Positions 45,619-61,000 of a stretch of DNA of 64,000 nt are shown here, one piece after another (position 1 is the first letter of the stretch; each line of letters opens with the position of its first letter). The position numbers and the translations under genes were made by a program. The DNA is taken from the NCBI RefSeq assembly GCF_026212465.1, contig NC_080056.1:13225607-13289606 (forward strand). Reading direction: 5' to 3'. The notes beneath the pieces are model-generated. The model worked only from the letters and a program-made list of their open reading frames with translations, was not told where the DNA came from and did not search any database. The stretch comes from Amaranthus tricolor. Its lineage: Eukaryota > Streptophyta > Magnoliopsida > Caryophyllales > Amaranthaceae.

Positions 45619-47730
45619 ATCTCACATATGTCAATTTTTAATTATTCCTCCTATGTTTTCTTAAGTGTACCACTTCTCTTACCCTCTACTATAAAGCTTT
45701 TCCACAATTTTTATCACTCTAGTAATTTAAAAGTCCATTTTATAACCAATACAAAGTCGGATATTAGTAAATAATATATTAACGCAAATTGAATAACAAA
45801 AACACAATTATTAACCTCTTAAAACACTATAATTTGAAAAATAACACAAATATAAAATTAAAATGAAACAATATATACCAACAACATCAATAATGTGAAG
45901 TAGATTTAGAATCTAGAAAAATTATATAAAGTACACACAATTAAAATTAGATATCTTGAAAGTAAAAGAATATATCTAAGCATTACTTTGTAATCTAAAA
46001 GACTACAACTATATTGGTAAATTTACATTAGTATAAGACAATTAGGAGCAACAACCCAAATTCTATGTTAGACTTGAGAAAGGTTTTTGTAATCTAAAAA
46101 GTAAATTTATAATTTTTTGAGAAAAGCGTAAGATTTATGCTTCAGATTTTATCAATAAGTATTAATTTTAATACCCAACAATTACAAATTGTTTTATTAA
46201 TTTTAATACACAACACTGCATATCATAGAAATACATACGTAGTTCTTTGTTTCGGGTAAAAAAGATATTTGTCACACGCAATCAATACATACAACTTGCA
46301 TAATTGAGTCTTAGTTTCTCAATTTTCTTGCACACTTATTATGTTGGTCATTTTAAAAAAATTGCTAATTTAGCATTATTTTGGACGGATTGAGTGTTTT
46401 AAACATTTACTCCTTTTAAAAGATAAGAATGAGTTGCTTTCTATAAAATAATTGTTGGCATTTCATCTTGGTCGAATACGAATAAATTAACATGTAGATT
46501 AAATCAGTCAGACTATTTCTTTGGACAATAAATAGTGAGAAAACTGCTTTTTAGGTAGTAGCCCTATGACTAATTCAGTTTTAGTAACTGAATAGATTCG
46601 AGGGATAATATAAATAGAGAACTAATACTATGTTTGGATAAAGAGAAATAGAAGTAAATGAAGGGAAAAAAAAAGGAAGGGGAAGGATTTGAAAGGAAGG
46701 AGAATCTCTTATTTGGATAACAAAAAGGGAGGAGAGAGATTCAGAGGGGAGGGATATGGAGGGAAAACATGTGCAATTGTTGTTAAGAATATATTAATAT
46801 AATCTTTTCTAAGGTGGAAAGATTTGAAAGAAAAATACTATTTTCCTTCTTTTTCCTCCCCTTCTAAACAAACAAGATGCACTATCTCTCTTTATACTTC
46901 CCCTTCTTTTCTTTTTCTTCCATTCCCTTTCCTTTCCTTTCCTTTCTTTTTTCTCGTAATTTGCTATGTACAAACATAGTGTAAGTGTTAGTGTTAGTGT
47001 ATATAACATATCCCAGGGCTTCAATCCATCAGCTTAAGCTAATTGTTCATTTATTAATGCCCCAGAATAAAAATACGAACATTTTTTCTGGAAAGTCAGA
47101 GTGTATATATCAAGGAAGAACCAAAAACATTGATATAAAAGAGACCAAGACCGCCGACAAAAAAAACCCCAGGGACGGGAAAAAGCTATAGGAACATAGC
47201 CCCTAACTATACCAGGTCGTCCAAATAATATAGGAGTAAACTATGTTTATAAGTCAAAAACACTAAAAAAAACAAGCTACACCAAAAAAAACCAACACTC
47301 AACGAGCTACAAAACTAAAAACCTATAATGAAGCGTATAGAAAAGAACATAGAAAACACTAATAACGTGGAAAAAAAGTGCATAACACTAAGCAAAACAT
47401 ATTAGTGACATTCGATAAACATAAAGAAAGGATTAAAGGGTGAAAACACTAGAAACTTTAGTAGTATTGAAGAAACGTGGATATATATCGATTAGAAGAA
47501 GATTAATTTGCTTTTGCAATATTGGTTAGTCCCCTAATATTGATCCCTCGTCTATCACAGTGTGATCTTACGAACTTATGTTACTATTAACTTTTATATG
47601 TTGCCCTTAGACTTGAAACTATGACTTGAAGTTGAAGCTTCTTAATGATGCTACTTTAACATGCTTTCAAGGGCTATGATTTTTACAGTACAATAGAGCA
47701 TATTAGCAGAGCAGTTGAGCTTAGATGAAT
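45619..47730. other. Intergenic DNA with a MITE-like purine/pyrimidine element
   Basis: At about 46628-46977 an element appears to start CTATGTTTGGATAAAG and end, read inward, CTATGTTTGTACATAG. Its left half is GGAAGG-rich and its right half CCTTCC-rich, so it can fold on itself. The target duplication was not resolved. The stretch 47050-47450 has A-rich phrases without a recognised family. Confidence 0.5.
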
Positions 47731-47934
47731 TGACATATGAAAAGATAAATAACGCGAAAATAAGTTTTAAGACAAAGATTTAGGGTTTTGAATACCGTTT
47801 GTATTAATTAACTGAAGCAATACAACCTCTATATATACAAGCTTTAAGGGAACTAAACTAGGAAACAAAATAATCTATGGAAAAATAACAAATCATAATA
47901 TTTCCTAAATATATGCACAATATAGTTTCATACA
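47731..47934 (-). repeat. Copia 3' LTR
   Basis: On the minus strand it starts TGTATGAAACTATATTGTGC and ends in CA. It aligns with 63222-63418 over most of its length (for example TAGTTTAGTTC, AAAGCTTGTATAT and TTAATTAATACAAACRGTATTC on the minus strand). Confidence 0.85.
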
Positions 47935-47944
47935 CTCCCTTTCT
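47935..47944 (-). other. Polypurine tract
   Basis: On the minus strand AGAAAGGGAG lies directly before the 3' LTR, as expected for second-strand priming. Confidence 0.75.
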
Positions 47945-49330
47945 AGTTAGGTCTTCAAATTAACAATACATAACTTGCACAATGTTTATTCAAAAGCTTC
48001 TAAAGTAACAACCTTTGTAACTATATCTACTAATTGATCCTTTGATCATACAAAGGGAAGATTTATGATCATGTTCTCCAGGATCTGCTTTATGAAGTGT
48101 GTATTAACCTCCACGCTTGGTACGATCATGTCGGACTGGATTTTCTGAGATACTAATTGCAGCTTTATTATCACTGAACAATCTACATGCCTTCTATGTG
48201 GGAAGTGTAGTTCACTTAAAATTTATTTTTAGCCATATGACTTTAGTTATACCTTTAGCAATACCCCAAAACTCTGCTTTTGCACTAGATAAGGCAACAA
48301 CCTTCTACTTCTTGCTTTTCCATGTAACAAGGTTTCCTCCTACCAAAGTAAAGTACCTGATGATGACCTCCTTTCATCTTGTTCTTTTCCCTAGTCTGCA
48401 TCTGTATAGGCTAGAAGGTCTAAGTGATCATTTTTCCTGAATAGAATGCCTCTGCTACTTGTACCTTTAAGATACCTTAGGATTCTCATAACTGCTATGA
48501 TATGTTGTATCTATGGTTGATGCATAAACCTGCACACTACTCTCATGACATAAGCAATCTTTGGCTGTGTGTGAGGTAGATAGATTAGTTTGCTAACTAT
48601 TCTCTAATATTGTCCTCTATCTACTAACTTTCTCCTTTAATCATCTAAAGACCATGATTAGCTATAATAGGTGTCTTTGCAGCTTACAATCAAGCATGCC
48701 TGTTGCTGTTAGTAAGTCAAGGATATACTTCCTCTAGCTAATGAAGATACCTACTTTTGAACTCAATACCTCAATTCCAAGAAAATACTTCAACTGCCCT
48801 AGATCTTTCATTTCGAATTCATGTGACAGTTGCTCCTTAAGAACAATAATTTCTTCTTTGTCATATCTTCTAATGATCATATCATCTACATAGATGATCA
48901 GGCACATGATATGATCATTCTGTCTTTTAAGAAATAAAGTATGGTTTAAGTTACTCTTTTTATAGCCGAACTTTTTCATCGATGTAGTGAATCTACCAAG
49001 CCATGCCCTTGGAGACTGTTTTAGACCATATAGAGCATTATTTAATTTACATCCTTCCCCTTGATTAGTCACTAGAGAAAACCGGGGGAGCCTTCATTTA
49101 CATCTCTTAATTTTTCCATGTAAGAAAGCATTCTTCACGTCAAACTGATGTTGTCGCCAGTCTTTATTTGCAGTAATAGAGAACAGAACCCGAATTGTGT
49201 AGTTGCTACTAAAGAGAAGGTTTCAAAGTCTAAGTATACCTTTGTGCTACCAATCTGGCTTTGTATCTCTGAACATTACCATTGGCCAAATATTTGATGG
49301 TGTATACCCATCTGCATCCATTTGTCTTCT
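47945..49330 (-). pseudogene. Copia reverse transcriptase and RNase H remnant
   Basis: The best stretch, 49072-48734, reads LNNALYGLKQSPRAWLGRF, then IIYVDDMIIRRYDKEEI with the catalytic YVDD, then FEMKDLGQLKYFLGIEV. Downstream on the minus strand, RNase H phrases (AYTDADWG and a KDQLVDIVTK tail) occur in changing frames with several stops. It is clearly Ty1/Copia and non-functional. Confidence 0.88.
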
Positions 49331-49824
49331 TTCTTTTTGGTAACTCACACTTATCCTATGTTTTATTTTTTTAAGAGTAGAGACTAGAGATATCTTCTTC
49401 CATCACCTTTTTTCAGTTCGGATCCCGAAGAACTTTTTTAACATTATTGGGCACAATACTTGAATAAAGAAAAGTAGTGACGGACACTTATGTTTGTAAA
49501 AGAGCCTTATTATTCTCTCTATTGACTGGATATCTTGATCTTTGTGCCTCATACTCAGGATCATATCTCTTTGAGGGAATTCCCCTTGTACTCTTAGGAG
49601 GTAATTCATACCTGTTTGGGTATCAATATTTGCAACACGATAAAGGTTATTATGAGTAATTTGAGGTTAAGGAATTACCTCTTACAGTGCAGCGGGTGGT
49701 GCAGGATGCTCAATAAATGGAGTGGTAAGAAGAGGACATATTATGTCTTCAGTAACAACCTCTGTAGTCTCGCCTACTTGCTCTTTTGGATTCAGATCAC
49801 TCACAACTTTGTATATTAACCAGC

Positions 49825-50330
49825 TTAGGTCATCACTAGCTTTCTCCCCCTGAGGACCAGGCTGGGGGTAATAATAGGACTATTCGAAGAAATCAAAAAC
49901 CATAGTAGTATACATCCGATTGTGGAGAGGGTTAAAACACTTGTAACCTTTTGATTCACCCTATAGTCAATAAAAACACAATTTATTGCTCGTGGTTCGA
50001 GTATTGACCTAGTCTTTTTGGGGTAAGGAATGAAAAGATGAAAAAGAGACAAAGGACCCCAAGGTTTCAAGCGAAGTTTTGCATTTAATAGTTTAGAATG
50101 ACGGCGGTTGGTAAGGTAAGTAGTTGTAGCAAGGGATTCAGGCCAGAAAGAAGCAGAGGAATGAGACTCTATCAAGACAGCTCGGGTGATTTCAAGTAAG
50201 GTGTAAATTTTGCGTTCTGCAATCCTATTTTGTTGTGGGGTGTCAGGACAAGAGTGGATTATCCAGTGTTTAGAAATGAATTGCTTCATAGCTAGGTTAA
50301 CGTACTTCCCCCATTGTCAGACCGTAATAT
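49825..50330 (-). pseudogene. Copia integrase remnant
   Basis: The open stretch 50289-49825 has the integrase landmark HSCPDTPQQNRIAERKIYTL followed by FWPESLATTTYLTNR, which is the C-terminal end of the catalytic core. The earlier core residues upstream are out of frame or lost. Confidence 0.85.
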
Positions 50331-50829
50331 TTGTGGTAAAGCATCAAACTAATTTCCAAGCATATTGTAGAAGGTAACAAAAACTTATAAACCTCAGATT
50401 TGTGTTTCAAAAAATACGACCAACTCAGACAAGTACAATCATCCACAAATAAAATATAGTACGAAAATTTATGAGTCGAATTCTACAGGAGGCCTCTATA
50501 CATCAGAATGTGTTAAAGAAAAAGGTCTAGTAGAATGGGTTACACTAGCCAAATATGAATATTTATGACTCTTGAAATAAACATAAGCTTTAAAATTTAA
50601 AGATATAATAGTGTTTTTGAATGATGGAAATAAAAGTTTGAGATAAGCGAAAAAAGTGATAATCAGGAGATCCGCGACCAAGCATAGCCTAAAGTTATCG
50701 AGGTGTCTCATACATATGGTATAAACCTCCTTGTTCGGTAGCATGTCTAATTACTGTCCTGGTTAGAGCATCCTACACAATACAACCATCAGATTTTAGG
50801 AGAACCATACAATTCAATTCTTTAGCTAA

Positions 50830-51555
50830 CTAACGAACAGACAAAATTTTATGAGTTAAATTAGGAATTAAAAGACAATACTTTAATTGCATGGAAGAGG
50901 TAATATCAATAGTTTCAGCTTTCGTGACCTCGACACATTCCCCATTAGCAGTTTGAATTTTAGTACGAGGAGTATGTGTAGTAGAGAGGAGATCAGTAGG
51001 GCCATATGTCATAGTATCCGTCGCCCCGTAATCAAAAATCCAATTTGAAAATTTTGGTTGACACATGATACCCACTTGTTTTTATTTGGGTTGAAAAATT
51101 GGTAGAGGATCCAAAACAGGGCGGGGAGCGGGTTCATGGGTCAAGAAATCGGGTTTGGGGTTTAAATCTAGGGTTTGCTCTTTTGTACCTCTAGTAAAAG
51201 GGGATGAAAAAGAAAAGTCAATACCCCTCTCCTTTTTTGAAAAAACTATTTCTCTCTACTCTAAACTTTCTTCTCTTCTCTACTACTCACTATCCGCCAT
51301 TGTTGATGCCCATTTTCATCCATGGTCACTGATTTTACATGTGTTGCACCCTTCATTACAAAATAACGGTTCAGTGGCTAGGCTCTATGGTGGTTCCCGA
51401 TCGCTGGAAAGGGCTGTAGCAAGGTATGCCCTGCCACCGGTCCGAGAAACCATGGGCTTGGTGGTGGCCTTCCTTTACTTGTGTTCATCTTACCATTACG
51501 GGTACCAATTCAACTTGAAGCATCCTTCCCTAATGTCGCGTGAACCGGTCCGAGA
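50830..51555 (-). pseudogene. Copia gag zinc-knuckle end and aspartic protease remnant
   Basis: The protease piece 51075-50830 reads NWIFDYGATDTMT and ends KILSVR. The active-site DSGA is changed to DYGA, so the catalytic motif is damaged as well. Farther up the minus strand, near 51555-51490, DIREGCFKLNWYP is the second half of a zinc knuckle and the following GYPEWW-like motif, with two stops. The matching first half of gag lies at 62.4-63.1 kb, beyond the CACTA element. Confidence 0.82.
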
Positions 51556-51624
51556 AAACGTATTTGCTGCTAAACATTTGCTATGGTTTTTGTCAAACGC
51601 AACATTAAATAGCATAAAATATTA

Positions 51625-51745
51625 GGCAAAAAAAAATAAAGATCAAATGCTGCGGTTCTTTAGATGCCCGCAGCAAATAACATGTCTGCACAAAATTAAG
51701 TTATATGCTGCGGTTTTTCATTGCCCGCAGCATTTAGTGTCTTTC
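51625..51745. repeat. CACTA left subterminal repeats
   Basis: ATGCTGCGGTT, GCCCGCAGC, ATGCTGCGGTTTTT and GCCCGCAGCAT recur within 120 bp as inverted pairs. These fit the transposase-binding subterminal motifs of CACTA elements. Confidence 0.75.
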
Positions 51746-52271
51746 TTAAAAAATAAAACTCGCTATTCAACGTTTCATTTCACAAATGCTCGACTCACGT
51801 ACTGTTGTATTCTCTAAAGACCACCATTTTCGCAAACTACTTCATTCTTCATCATCATCTTCTTCATCATCTGCTACTTCCTCTTCCACGAAAACCCCAT
51901 AAATTCTTCATCTTCGCATACCGCTTCTTCTTCTACATCATTTTCACATAAATTCTTCATCATTTTTCTTCATTGTTCTACTTCTTACACACGAAAAAAC
52001 TACGAAAAATTTGGGCTTAATTCTTGCTCTTCTTCAAGGTATAATTTTTTAAAGCTTAGTTCTCAAACCCATTGTTGTTCAAGCTTCGTTAATTGTGTTT
52101 TAGGGCTTAGTTTTTTATACTAATTTATTTTTTTTCATTGTATAGGTTATACACAACCCACCAAAACCAACGAAAATTCAAGGTATCTTTTTCATTTTGA
52201 TTTTGTAAATGAGGTTTAAATTTATCATAATTTATGAATGTGTATGTAGTTGTTATTTCAAATTTTATAAA

Positions 52272-54079
<1,808 letters not shown>

Positions 54080-54514
54080 GTTTTGGTATATTTTAAAGTA
54101 ATTTCTTCATTTTATTTATGAATGTGTATGTAGTTGTGGTTTTTAAGTTTTAAATTTATCATAATATTTTTTATAGTTTGTGAATAGGTTTAATTAGGGT
54201 TGTTTATGGTGAAATGAATGAGTTGTTGATATGAATGTTAATTAGTTGTCCAAGTTTATGAATGCGATTTTATTTTTACTTTTTTTATATGTTTTTAATA
54301 TATATGAATATGAATTGGTTAGTAGAATAAACATCATTTGGACAATTTAAAAAATTATTGTATTATTATTAGGGTTAATTTGGGTTAAAACAATGTTGTA
54401 AATTAGGGTTAAATGAATGATTATTACTTAAATTTGTGGTTTATTAGGGTTTGTTAGGTATATATGTAAAAAGGTTTTATTAATTTTTTTTTGAATTAAT
54501 TAATCACAGTTGGG

Positions 54515-57500
54515 ATGACAAAATATCGTTTTTGGATGTATGGAAGCATTGAATCGCCCGAATTTATTGATGGCGTATTAGAATTTTGTAGTATTGCGGT
54601 TAAACATCAAGTTAGGAGGGGGGCAGTTTGTTTTTATTTCCCATTTGTCAATTGTGGTAATGTATCAAAGGTAGATAGTGTTCATATCCTTAGGGAGCAC
54701 ATACTTCGACGTGGGTTTAGGCCTCAATATCATGTTTGGGTTTGGCATGATGAGGAGGGAGTTTTCAAACAGAAAAGTGTTGTTGAGGATGTTAATAATG
54801 TGGCCGATGTCAATGAGGATGTAGTAGATCGTGTTGATGGGTATGAGACAAATGAAGAGAATGTCGATGAGGATGTGGATCGTGTTGATGAGATGATAGA
54901 GGGAGTCGAGCATGATTTAGGAAAACGTCCTAGTGTTTTTGACTTGTTGACAGAGGCTTGTTTCACAATGTTATTACAAGCGTTAGGTGAGATGCTTCCT
55001 GAGGGAAATGAACTTCCAAATTCAACATATTATGCCAAAAAGCTCATGTGTCCTTTCGGCTTAGAGTACCAGAAGATTCATGCGTGTCCGAATGATTGTG
55101 TATTGTATCGGAATGAAAACGAGAACTTAGAAGAGTGTCCTAGGTGTGGGTTATCGCGCTACAAGCGTAAAGGGGCTCAGGATGCTAAAGGGCCCCCGGC
55201 TAAGGTATTGTGGTATCTTCCAATAATACCTAGATTCAAGCGCTTGTTTTCTATAAAGAAAGATGCGTTAAATTTGAGGTGGCATGCAGATAGGGTGAAG
55301 AAAGGTCACTGGCTCACTTGCTCACATATCCATCTGATTCTCCAGAGGGGAGAGTATTGATAGGTTGCATAAGGCTTTTGGGGATGAAGTTCGTAATTTA
55401 AGGGTTGGACTGTGTACGGATGGAATGAACCTATTAGGCAATCTTAGTTCTCAACATAGTACTTGGATGGTACTTTTAATGATCTATAATTTGCCACCTT
55501 GGTTGTGTATGAAGCGTAAGTACATTATGCTTTTGCTTCTTATCTTGGGTCGTAAACAACTTGATAATGACATACATGTATATCTTGCACCTCTCATTGA
55601 GGATTTGAAAAAGATGTGGGATGAAGGCGTTTTCATGTTTAATGCATATGCCAATGAGGAGTTCACCTTGCATGCAATGCTTTTATGCACCGTTAATTAT
55701 TTTCCGGCATATGGCAACTTATCGGGGTATAAGAACAAAGGAAAGAAAGCATACTCAATATGTATCGATGACATGGAATCCACGTGGATTCCTAAGTGCA
55801 AACACGTATTCATGCACCATCGAAAGTTCCTACCACGAGATCACAATATCGTAAGAAGAAGAAGATGTTCAACGAGGAGGTTGAGGACCATGTAGCTCGT
55901 TGATCGTTGACCGGTTATGAGGTTTATGAATAGGTTAAGGGAGTTGAGACTGTATTTGGTAAAACAGGGCAAGTACAATGGGGTGAAGACCGATTATGGA
56001 AAAAATTATCAATCTTTTGGAAGCTTCCATATTGGAGAAATCTACAAGTTAGGCATTGTCTTGACGTTATGCATATAGAGAAAAATGTATGCGATGCCAT
56101 ACTCAGGATCTCATGAACATTCCGGGTAAGACAAAGGATATTAAGGCCGTGCGGGATTGGTTTGAATGTAAGGGTGTTCGTCCGAAGTTGTCGGCACATG
56201 TTAAGGTGAGTAAGAAAAGAAATAGAGCTGATGAAGTTGGTGGCAGTAACAAGGGAAAGCGCGGTAACAAGAAGATGAGTGATGACAAAGTTTATTTGCC
56301 TCTAGCTTGCTACACATTGTCGAAAGCAGAGAAACGGGCATTTTGTGAGTCTTTGTATGGGTGTATCACAATTGTCATGTAATGATACAACTGTTCTTAC
56401 CAATTGCAATCTGTGGATTTTATCCAAAACATTTGAGATATGCTATTACCAAACTATGTTCATTCTTCAACACAATTTGTAGTAAAGTTCTTGATCCTTT
56501 TAAACTTGATGCTCTTCAAGTCGACATGATTGTAACTTTATGCAAGTTTGAGATGTATTTTCCACCTTCTTTCTTTGACATAATGGTTCATCTTATTGTC
56601 CATCTCGTTCGTGAGATCAAGCTTTTGGGTCCAGTTTTTTTAAGGTGTTATCCTTTTGAAAGACACATGGGTATTTTACAAAAAGAGGTGAAGATTCCAG
56701 CACAACCCGAGGGCAGTATGATTCAAGGCAATGTGAGCGATGAGATTAGTAACTTTATAGCCAAGTATTTGGCCATGGAAAAGCCTATTGGACTTCCCAC
56801 CTCTCGACATGAAGGAAGGCTTGAGGGAAAAGGAACAATTGACTCCAAATCGATCACACCTCCTCGAGACAGTCTTCTACAAGCACACTTGTATGTGTTG
56901 CATCATATTCCTGAAGTCCCTCCCTTTTTGAATGAGCATTTAGATATATTGCGCAAAATATCCTTCTAAAGGGGATAGGGGATTGATGCAGTTGCATAAC
57001 AAGACATTTATTGATTGGTTTCATAATCGAGTAATAAGTGAAGAACTCAAGGGTGTATCTAAATTGTTAAGTGGTTAGCTTTTGGTCCTCGTGATGATGT
57101 CAACAATACGAGGGTTACGATGTCAATGACTTCACATTTTGGACTGAGGGTCAAGATAAGAAGTCATCTTATCAACAGAATAGTGGGGTTTCTATTTTGG
57201 CGTCATCTACATTTTACGCGAGTGCCAAGGGTCAATTGCTGGTTGATGCTAAATTGGTACACTACGAGCGGGTACATGAAATATGGGAGCTTGACTACTC
57301 TACTTTCACTATTGGTCTTTTCAAATGTAAGTGGGTAAATAATAATCCACGATGCATAAAAAATGACGACCCTTGTGGATTCACTTTTGTAGACTTAGCT
57401 CATTTGTGTGATAGTGAGGAGCCATTCATACTAGCCACACAAGCCAAGTAAGTATTCTGCATTGTAGACCCGTCTGATAAAAAACAGTCTATTGTTATAC

Positions 57501-57664
57501 CGGGTAAAAGAAGTATCCTTGGTATAGGTGATGTTCAGGATGAGGAAGAATATGATGCTTTTGAAGACTCCCCGCCCTTTATCAATCCAAAATCAGTGGA
57601 TCAAGATGATGTAGATGTTGGTTACATGCGTGTAGATCACACGAAAGGAATACATTTGAATTAA
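54515..57664 (+). pseudogene. CACTA transposase (TNP2/TNPD type), several frameshifts
   Basis: ATG 54515 opens the transposase-associated domain (RFWMYGSIESPEFIDGVLEF). The TNP2 domain follows: CPNDCVLYRNENENLEECPR, LRWHADR, GLCTDGMNLLGNLSSQHSTW, YNLPPWLCMKRKY, DIHVYLAPLIEDLKKMWDEG, YGNLSGYKNKGKKAYSIC and the hallmark LDVMHIEKNVCDAIL near 56060-56100. A DUF4218 region (about 56360-56800) and a DUF4216 region (VHEIWELDYSTFTIGLFKCK near 57260) come next, then an acidic tail ending at 57664. Frameshifts or stops occur near 55340, 55890, 55930, 56110, 56360, 56970 and 57450. The domain order is that of an autonomous CACTA; the product is not made. Confidence 0.9.
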
Positions 57665-57676
57665 ATAATTCCCAAG

Positions 57677-58017
57677 GTATGAATTTTAAGGTTTTTAAAA
57701 CTTTTTTGGCACTTTCGCGCATAAAATATCTCAAACTTGGTGTGTTTTGCAGGAAACTTGGCACACAAAAATATTTGGTATATATTATTGTGTTGAAGTG
57801 GTTAGAATTGTAAATCATAGTCATATTCTTAAAATTACTTGGTAAGTTGCGATTTTAAGGGTTTTAAAGCTTTTTTGGCACCTTCGCACATAAAGTAGCT
57901 TAAAATTGGTTTGTTTTGCATGAAACTTTGCACACAACACTCTTTGGTATATATTATTGTGTTGAAGTGGTTAGAATTAAAATTACGTTCCTATTTGGCA
58001 AAGTGGCATTCATGTTG
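57677..58017. repeat. Two copies of the 169-bp satellite, upstream block
   Basis: The landmark TTTTTTGGCACYTTCGC recurs with its GGC at 57708 and 57877. The block sits between the end of the transposase reading and the first peptidase exon, and matches the large array at 59679-61590. Confidence 0.9.
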
Positions 58018-61000
58018 CAGAAGATGGGAGCACCCACTGTAGACATGGCAAATCTGATTGTCGAGGATCAGCAAAGTCAGCATGGGGATCCTAAGGATTC
58101 GGCCGAGCCAACACCTGAGCCCGTCACCCCGTAGTATCCTAGCCCATTACTATTCCCGAAGGGAAAAATTCTACACCGAAGACCATGAATTCCGTTGCTT
58201 AAAATCCAGAGCCAACTCTCGAGCCAGCGGTAAAGGTACATAATTTTTAAATATATAAGCACTTATTAATTTAAATTGCAACGTGTTTTAATATTTTATT
58301 ATGATGCTTATTATACTAAACGACACAATTTTCAAGAGGCGACTCTTGTTCTCTTTTGCTGCCTTAGTTAGGTGTTGCTAGTGATGGCGACTTAACTGAG
58401 GTTCCATATGGTGTGGGACAACCAACCAAAGAGAGCCAAACAGTGCATTCATGCCTGTTACAAGTGGCGACATCAATGAGACCGTAGAAACTATTCTAAA
58501 GGGGTTAGAAGATTTCTCACTTCCGGTTCAATTGCCAGAATGGAGCCTTGAGAAACTATCAGACGCCCTAGGTAATAATCATTCACTACCATGGCCATAT
58601 GCTTGGGTCCGATTCACTACCATGGTAATAATCATTTGTATCTTATTTATTTTTATTTTTTAAATTGCATGCTTACACTAATTTTATTGTATAAATTGAA
58701 ATAGCAAAAGAGTTCAAAGGGCTCTAGGAGAGAGATCGGTTCCTCATCAAAGGTGTCGACTGGGTCAAAGTTGATGACAATCACTCCAATTTTGATAGGT
58801 GCAGAGCTAAAAGATCTTTCTCAAGATTGCAAATGGCTGCACACATCTGCATCTCGCATGCGTGAGGAGGACCCAATCGTTCTAACCCTGCAGAAGGAAC
58901 AATTCTGCTTTGTTGAAAGCCCTTTTGTAATTATTGGTCCTAGTGACATTGGGCAATTTTTGAGAGGAGAAATGTTGAATGTATGTCTTATCCATCTCTA
59001 CATGAGATGATGTTCATTATCTTACAATTTAGGCATTATTTTTTAATTGTTTTAATAACCGAATTACTGACAAAATTTTCTTATTCGTGAGTTTAGTGCG
59101 GCTTACGAGGAGCTAAATTCTAGCGAACCTCCAATCAAAATTGGATGGTTTTGTCCTGAATCGATTTCGGGTACTAAAATCGTAAATGATCCAGATGACG
59201 TCAAAGCATACATTGAGACTGCTTTGAATAATTCCCTTGGATCTACACACACGTTCATTCTGGCTCCATATGTGGAAGAGTAAGTTTTATTTTTGAAATT
59301 GAACTTATCTTTTAATTTTTAAGTTCACATAATCTCTAATTTGTTGATTTTAAATTTGCGTTTGTAGTTGGCATTGGATACTTTTAGTCATATGTCCTTT
59401 GACGAATATTGTGCACGTCTTCGACTCATTACAAAAAGCTCAAAGCCCGCCTCGCAATACAAAATTCAAAGCCTTGTTGAATGCGTAATTTTATGAATTT
59501 TACCAATTTCATTTAATTAAGTGTTATATATATAAATAGTATAACATTAATATTATTACATGCATTGATATATAAATAGTTATACTTTTCCCATGCGTTT
59601 CAGCACAATGAAGAAAGTGTGTGGCGAAATGGGATCTATATCCAGAGAAACATTTTCGAAATGGACATCAGTAAAGGTACACAACACTATTCGAAATACG
59701 TTTCATTTAAGTGTTTTGATACTTTCGCGCATAAGTAGCTCAAACATGGTTTGTTTTGCACGAAACTTGGCACCCAAAAATATTTGGTATATATTATTGT
59801 ATTGAAGTGGTTAGAATTCAAAATCATAGTCATATGCCAGAAATTACGTGCTAAGTTGTGATTTAAGGGTTTTTATGCTTTTTTGGCACTTTTGGGCATA
59901 AAGTAGCTCAAACATGATTTGTTTGGCACGAAACTTGACACAAACCACTAATTAGTATATATTATTGTGTTGAAATGGTTAGAATTGAAAATCATAGTCA
60001 TATGCTAGAAATTACGTGCTAAGTTGCGATTTTAAGGGTTTTTAATCTTTTTTGGCACTTTTGCACATAAAGGAGCTCAAACATGGTTTGTTTTGCACGA
60101 AACTTGGCACACAAAACTATTTGGTATGTATTATTGTGTTGAAGTGGTTAGAAATGACAATCATTCTCATATGCTAGAAACTACGTGCTATGTTACGATT
60201 TGAAGGGTTTTTATGCTTTTTTGGCACTTTCGCGCATAAAGTATCTCAAACCTTGTTTGTTTTGCACGAAACTTGGCACACAACACTATTTGGTATATAT
60301 TATTGTGTTGAAGTGGTTAGAATTTAAAATCATAGTGATAATCTTAAAATTACTTGGTAAGTTGTGATTTTAAGGGTTTTTAAGCTTTTTTGGCACTTTC
60401 GCGCATAAACTAGCTCAAACAAGGTTTGTTTTGCACGAAACTTGGCACACAACACTATTTAGTAAATATTATTGTGTTGAAGTGGTTATAATTGAAAATC
60501 ATAGTCATATGTTAGAAATTACGTGCTATGTTGCAATTTAAGGGTTAGTAAGATTTTTTGGCACTTTCGCGCATAAAGTAGCTCAAACATGGTTTGTTTT
60601 TGCACGAAACTTGGCTCACAACACTATTTAGCATATATTATTGTGATGAAGTAGTTAGAATTTAAAATTAGAGTCATATGCTAGAAATTACGTGCTAATT
60701 TGCAATTTTAAGGGTTTTTAAGCTTTTTTGGCACTTTTACGCATAAAATAGCTCAAACATAGTTTGTTTTGCACGAAACTTGGCTGACAACGCTATTTGT
60801 TATATATTATTGTGTTTAAGTGGTTAGAATTGAAAATCATAGTCATATACTAGAAATTACGTGCTACGTTACGATTTGAAGGGTTTTAAAGCTTTTTTGG
60901 CACTTTCGCGCATCAAGTTTCTCAAACTTGGTTTGTTTTGCACGAAACTTGGCACACAACACTATTTGGTATATATTATTGTGTTGAAGTCTTTGAATTG

